From Bacteroides sp. (lineage in GTDB: Bacteria > Bacteroidota > Bacteroidia > Bacteroidales > Bacteroidaceae): DNA of 38,121 nucleotides. Shown here piece after piece: positions 34,032 through 38,121 of this stretch. The DNA lies in the NCBI GenBank assembly GCA_022648295.1, contig JALCME010000031.1, positions 1 through 38,121 on the forward strand, given 5' to 3'. The translations under genes and the position numbers were made by a program. Under the pieces are notes generated by a model. It ran no database searches. It was given only the letters and a program-made list of their open reading frames with translations, and was not told the origin of the DNA. Every line of letters starts with the position of its first letter. The first letter of the stretch is position 1.

Positions 34032-36337
34032 ATGAAACATTTAATAATAACTATAGTCGCAGTATTAGGGCTTTCCTCATCAGTATTCGGTAGGGATATT
34101 AAGGGACGAGTCGTTGATGTGGGAGGAAAGCCTATGGAGTTTGTAAATGCTGTGCTTCTGAAAGATTCGACATTTGTTATTGGAGCTATCACCAACAGCA
34201 ATGGTGAATTCTGTTTGTCAAGTGATATTACAGCAGGCTTGATACTTAGGCTGTCATACATGGGATTTGACACGAAATTTGTGGACATCACCCCTGACGG
34301 CGAACTTGGCGACATCAAAATGGCGAATTCTAACACCCAGCTGAAGGAGGTAGTTGTGAAGGGCAACGCTTCTAAGACGCATTTGCAGGTAATTCACTGG
34401 TGACGAATGTTGAGAACAGTGTTTTGGCCAACGCTGGTACGGCAAAAGATGTGCTGAGACAAATACCAATGGTCGTTGAACATAATGGTAATATAGAGGT
34501 TTTTGGCAAAGGTGCTCCAGCCGTATATATCAATGGACGTAAGGTTTCTGATTCGCAAGAGTTGTCTACGTTATTATCTGGTAACATCCGCAATGTGGAG
34601 GTTATCACCAATCCAGGTGCATCATATTCGGCAGATGCAAAGACTGTCATACGTATTCGCACAAAGAAACCTCAGGGGAATGGCTGGAGTGGAACACTTA
34701 GGTCAACGAATGGATTTCAACATTATTATCAGAGTGCTAACATGATAGACTTGAAATATCGGACTGGAGGACTTGAGGTATTCTCAAACTTCGCGTATAA
34801 TGTGGGTGAGAATCAGGAGAAAAAGGCTACAGATATAACTACTCTTGCCAAGTTTAAATGGGATCAGCAAATCGCTACAATCAATGCAGGACGTTATAAC
34901 GGCATTGTTGGTAAGCTCGGTTTCTCGTGGATAATCAATAATAATCATTCTATAGGTGCCTATTATCAAGATGAGTATGGCAAAAACACTACAAAGTCAC
35001 ATCTGATTAGTAATGTGCTGGAGAACAACGTATTCTACGACAAATGGGAAACTAAGGCTGATAACACCATCAAGAATACGCCTCGACATGCTGTCAACGT
35101 GTATTATAGCGGTCAAATAAAGAAACTCAATGTCGATTTCAATGCCGACTATATTTGGAATAAGGGTGTGCAGCGTTCTATGAATAATGAGGTAAGTCAG
35201 ATGCAGACTAGCCAGAATGTTGCCACTTATAGTACAAATAAGAGCAGGATGTTTGCAGAGAAACTGGTACTGTCTTATCCAATTGGTAAGGGCGTGTTAA
35301 AATTTGGCGAGGAATATATAAGTTCTATGACTAATAATCATTTCGATACTGAATATGCAGGTCTGAATAATGCAGTCTCAAAGATAAAGGAAGATAATGC
35401 TGCCTGCTTTGTAGAGGTGACACAGCAGATAGGCAAATTTAGTCTTGGTGCAGGCTTGAGGTACGAACATGTAGACTATAATTATTTCGAGAATGCTTAT
35501 TCTGAGGGCAATCTTAGCAGGACATATGACAACGTGTTCCCATCGCTGAATGTCGCCATGCGTCTGGGTAAGGTTCAGATGTCATTGTCGTATAGTAGTA
35601 GGGTGGAACGTCCAACTTATTCTAATCTGAATGCCAATGTTTCTTATCTGAACAGAATGACCTACGAGTCTGGCAATCCACGCCTTCAACCAACCAAACT
35701 ACACTCTCTGGAATACATGGCTGTATGGAAAAACTATTTTGCCCAAGTATCATATTCATATTTTGATAATCCCATTGTGAATACTACCAGACCTTATAGT
35801 GATGATGGTGAGATTACGCTCCTGACTTATGAGAACTTCAAGAAAAAGCATTTTCTTCAGGCTTTCGCAGGTGGTCAGTTTAAGGTCGGCGTATGGCAGC
35901 CACGAGTTAATGTAGGCATATTTACCCAATGGTTCGATATTTTGGTAAATGATAAGGATAAGAGCATGAATAATCCCATAGGTATTCTGCAGTGGCAAAA
36001 TGCCGTCCATCTGCCTCTGGATATTTGGCTGAACATTGACGGCCAATGGACCACATCAGGAAATGACCGAAACATACATCTCAGTAGTTCATCTTACGTC
36101 AATGCAAAGTTATATAAGGACTTCTGTAGAAAGAAGCTGAGCGTCACTCTGGAGGCACGCGACATCTTCAACGGTTCACGTTCTGATTTTACACTCTATA
36201 ATAATTCTGTTACTATGTTTCAGCGTAATTTCAGTGAAATGCGTTGTGTAATGTTTACGTTACAGTATAATTTCAACGTGACCCACGACCGTTATCGTGG
36301 AACAGGCGCTGGAAACACAGAGAAAAAACGTTTCTAA
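34032..36337 (+). pseudogene. TonB-receptor-like outer-membrane barrel, split by a one-base deletion
   Basis: Two frames together encode one protein of about 768 residues. Frame A (34032-34403; a TTG at 34023 also opens it) carries a signal peptide (LIITIVAVLGLSSSVFG) and a CarboxypepD-regulatory-like domain (IKGRVVDVGGKPMEFVNAVL), then LKEVVVKGNASKTHLQ before going out of frame. Frame B (to 36337) resumes as GNSLVTNVENSVLANAGTA, DVLRQIPMVVEHNG, VYINGRKVSD and a long barrel ending in FTLQYNFNV. Adding one G to the GG at 34388-34389 (CAGGGTAAT) restores a continuous THLQGNSLVT. The GTG at 34400 overlapping the TGA could restart translation, but that product would lack a signal peptide. It is the same barrel class as the gene at 27425. 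Real decay, phase variation or sequencing error are all possible. Confidence 0.8.
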
Positions 36338-36360
36338 TCATCTTTAAAGAATTCGGAATA

Positions 36361-37243
36361 ATGAAGAAACCAAAGATTGTGCAAAGCTATTGGACAGAGG
36401 CATACCGAAGCTCACCAAATAGAGGATGGGCATTTAGGGAGACTCATTATATGAGTTGGGCTCTGAGCTGCTTGCAGTTAAAGCAATTCTATGACGAAGT
36501 TGAGTTGGTGACAGATAGTGAAGGTGCAGAACTCCTTATCAATAAGTTGCACTTGCCTTATACATCCTGCAAAACAACTTTAGATAAACTATCGGGCAAG
36601 AATCCTGCACTTTGGACACTTGGTAAGATCGCTGCATACGAAGAGCAAGAGAAACCATTTATCCATGTGGACGGTGATATATACATATGGAAGCCGTTCC
36701 CTAATCGAATCGAGAATGCAGGTATCTTGGCTCAGAATGTTGAGAAGAACTATCCCTATGGTATTTAATCTATTGAATGAGATGCGTGATAAGAAATTCT
36801 CATTTCCTTTTCAGCCTTCACCATGTGACATGTGTGAAACGAATATGGGGTTAACAGGTGGCCATGATCTTTATTACTTTAAGGATTATTGCTCTTTGGT
36901 CTATCGTTTTTTGGATTCAAACCACAATCAGTTGGAAGGTCTTTCCGGTGGAGTGAGCAGTGTTAATACCATCATGGAGCAGTATCTGATGTATGAATAT
37001 GCTATGCGGCGTGGAAAAGAAATAGAATATCTTATTCCTAGCCTTCCTCATACAGAGATGTATAAACTTACTCTTTTCAGCTTGTTGCCAAGAGATGTTT
37101 GTTTCATACATAATATAGGTTCTAACAAGAAGAGAGAGATTACGAGCGACCGTCTGGCAAGGCAATTGTATTGTGCATACCCTAAAAGCTATTCTCATAT
37201 TATTAACTTACTTAAACAGGATGAAATATGCCAAGCAAGATGA
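36361..37243 (+). pseudogene. DxD-type glycosyltransferase-like protein (resembles DUF6734), frameshifted
   Basis: Frame A (36361-36768) reads KIVQSYWTEAYRSSPNRGWA, HYMSWALSCLQLKQFYDEVE and FIHVDGDIYIWKPFPNR, with a DxD-like Asp104-Gly-Asp106. This resembles the Bacteroidetes family that I recall as DUF6734; the name is from memory. It stops after NYPYGI. A second frame continues as MVFNLLNEMRDKKFSFPFQP, NMGLTGGHDLYYFKDYCSLV and LARQLYCAYPKSYSHIINLL to 37243. The break is at 36751-36762: a lost TA (TATATG to TATG) or an extra C (CC to CCC) would each explain it. The gene starts 23 bp after the barrel gene and its last codons run into the second 772-bp repeat, so the C-terminus may be replaced. 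A GT-A-like sugar transfer role is inference. Confidence 0.66.
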
Positions 37244-37346
37244 AATATTAGCAGACAAACGCTATAGGCAGGGTACTTAGCAACTTCAACCTTTTGTAGC
37301 ATATTGAAAATTAGGCAAAAGTAAGCTGCAAAAGCAATAAATTCCG

Positions 37347-37354
37347 TATTTTTG
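37347..37354 (+). promoter_or_regulatory. Candidate -7 box for nim-like copy 2
   Basis: TATTTTTG matches TAnnTTTG exactly, 20 bp before the ATG. The equivalent site in copy 1 (30186-30193) is TATTTTTT. No TTTG is found at the -33 distance. Confidence 0.45.
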
Positions 37355-37374
37355 CTTTTCATTAAAGAAACAAG

Positions 37375-37854
37375 ATGAAAACGATAACAATTACCGATCA
37401 AAACGAGATAGAAGAGATCATCAGGAAATGCACTTATTGTAGTGTGGCCATGGTCGACCCAGAAGGAGATCCTTATGTTGTCCCTATGAATTTTGCCTAT
37501 AAAGATGGAGTTGTTTACATGCATTCCGGACCTGAAGGTAGAAAAGCGAAAATCATAGCACACAACCCGACTGTCTGTATTAGTTTCTGTGAAGGACATG
37601 AGCTGGTTTATCAAAGTGAACAGATCGCATGCAGTTACAGCATGAAATCACGTAGTGTGATGTGTGTAGGCAAAGTACAACTTATTGAAGATATGGAGGA
37701 GAAGCGCTCTGTCTTGGATTTCTTTATGAAGCAGTATACCAATAATACCTGTGGATATGCCAAACCTTCTTTGCTTAATGTAAAGGTTTGGGCCGTCAAG
37801 GTAGAAAAGATGAGTTGCAGATCTTTTGGGCTTCGCCCCAGTGAAGCCAGATAA
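37375..37854 (+). CDS. NimA-like pyridoxamine 5'-phosphate oxidase-family protein, copy 2
   Basis: A 159-residue split-barrel flavoprotein and paralogue of the gene at 30214, with 21 substitutions and no indels. Conserved cores are CTYCSVAMVDPEGDPYVVPM, NFAYKDGVVYMHSGPEGRK, EGHELVYQSEQIACSYSMK and KSRSVMCVGKVQLIEDMEEK. Substitutions are scattered and often conservative, and the frame is intact, so both copies appear to be under selection. Expected role: an FMN-dependent reductase or oxidase of unknown substrate; nitroimidazole reduction is possible for this family but unproven here. It follows the broken DxD-type gene within the duplicated block. Confidence 0.87.
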   Translation: MKTITITDQNEIEEIIRKCTYCSVAMVDPEGDPYVVPMNFAYKDGVVYMHSGPEGRKAKIIAHNPTVCISFCEGHELVYQSEQIACSYSMKSRSVMCVGKVQLIEDMEEKRSVLDFFMKQYTNNTCGYAKPSLLNVKVWAVKVEKMSCRSFGLRPSEAR

Positions 37855-37998
37855 AAGATAGCCATTAATTTACACAAGAATCCTGTTATTTCTGCATGAA
37901 TTAAATACAGAAGAAGAGAGCGCGTCCAAAGTATAATAACCACTCTAAAAGGTTACAAGGTATAACTAACATATAAAAAAGGCCCTATCAAACCCTTT

Positions 37999-38121
37999 TG
38001 ATCTGACCCCAAAAAGTTGGACTGATTAATAAAGATTTTAAGTGTATAGAGTTCGGTATTGTAGCGGACTCTTTCCTTTTAATTTAAGTTTAATTCTATC
38101 GTTATTATAGTATTCAATATA
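37999..38121 (-). mobile_element. End of an IS3-family insertion sequence
   Basis: TGACCCC at 38004 starts a probable terminal inverted repeat that continues AAAAAGTTGGACT, typical of IS3-family (IS150-like) ends; the true edge may be TGATC at 37999. The element runs out of the window to the right with its transposase on the minus strand. Confidence 0.7.
38038..38121 (-). CDS. IS3-family transposase OrfB, C-terminal fragment
   Basis: The last 27 codons and stop (TAA, complement of 38038-38040) of a minus-strand gene entering from the right. They read YIEYYNNDRIKLKLKGKSP followed by LQYRTLYT. This is the near-invariant C-terminus of IS3/IS150-group DDE transposases (YIxYYNxxRIxxKLKGxSPxxYR). 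A terminal inverted repeat lies just beyond the stop, as expected. The catalytic core is outside the window. Confidence 0.85.
   Translation of the reverse strand, partial: YIEYYNNDRIKLKLKGKSPLQYRTLYT

Larger units (their letters stand above)
37232..38003. repeat. 772-bp direct repeat, copy 2
   Basis: Ungapped partner of 30071-30842 (offset 7161). Its left edge overlaps the last codons of the DxD-type gene; its right edge stops where the IS3-family end begins (37999-38004), so that insertion probably cut off the rest of the repeat. Confidence 0.88.

Noticed and set aside
34400..36337. Independent GTG-started outer-membrane protein gene, or programmed frameshifting
   Set aside because: The product would lack a signal peptide, and there is no slippery heptamer; adding one G gives a continuous family sequence, so an indel is simpler.

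Overview
The window looks like a chromosomal segment of a gut Bacteroides-type organism (order Bacteroidales). The basis is the AT-rich sequence, paired SusC/SusD genes with an ECF sigma factor and FecR-type anti-sigma factor, a GLPGLI-family protein, many lipoprotein genes, and promoter boxes of the Bacteroides -7 type (TAnnTTTG). No rRNA, tRNA or CRISPR array was seen.

Layout. (1) 1-177: right end of an ISAs1-family insertion sequence. (2) 0.46-10.7 kb, plus strand: ECF sigma factor, FecR anti-sigma with one membrane span, SusC/RagA receptor with an STN signalling domain, SusD/RagB lipoprotein, a large secreted thioredoxin-like protein and a secreted serine hydrolase. This is a complete cell-surface signalling and uptake unit with no glycoside hydrolase. 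(3) 10.9-17.5 kb, minus strand: a tripartite RND efflux operon (adaptor, pump, outer-membrane channel) whose last gene is an LpxA-type acyltransferase. (4) 17.8-23.0 kb: an Ig-like-domain lipoprotein and an overlapping DUF3108 protein, a convergent PaaI-type thioesterase, a GH88 unsaturated uronyl hydrolase, and a broken clostripain-type peptidase gene. (5) 23.1-25.6 kb: an unusual 11-bp-phased repeat array, then ribonuclease R. (6) 26.3-30.0 kb: a 60-residue secreted cysteine-containing peptide, a long hairpin, a GLPGLI protein and a TonB-receptor-like outer-membrane barrel. (7) 30.07-38.0 kb: two copies of a 772-bp block carrying a NimA-like flavin oxidoreductase gene, 7161 bp apart. Between them lie an IS1380-family relic, a membrane TPR/HTH regulator, two tiny related secreted or membrane proteins, a frameshifted outer-membrane barrel gene and a frameshifted DxD-type (glycosyltransferase-like) gene. 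(8) 38.0 kb to the end: the end of an IS3-family element with the C-terminus of its transposase.

The best candidate for an undescribed system is the 26.3-30.0 kb unit (exported Cys-containing peptide, GLPGLI protein, dedicated outer-membrane barrel). The 33.3-37.2 kb unit has a partly parallel design: small exported proteins next to the same class of barrel. The right-hand third shows clear decay and mobility: three IS fragments, a 772-bp duplication and two small-indel frameshifts.

All family assignments come from reading motifs by eye; no database search was possible. Start sites were moved inward from the longest ORF where a signal peptide or lipobox begins at an internal ATG.
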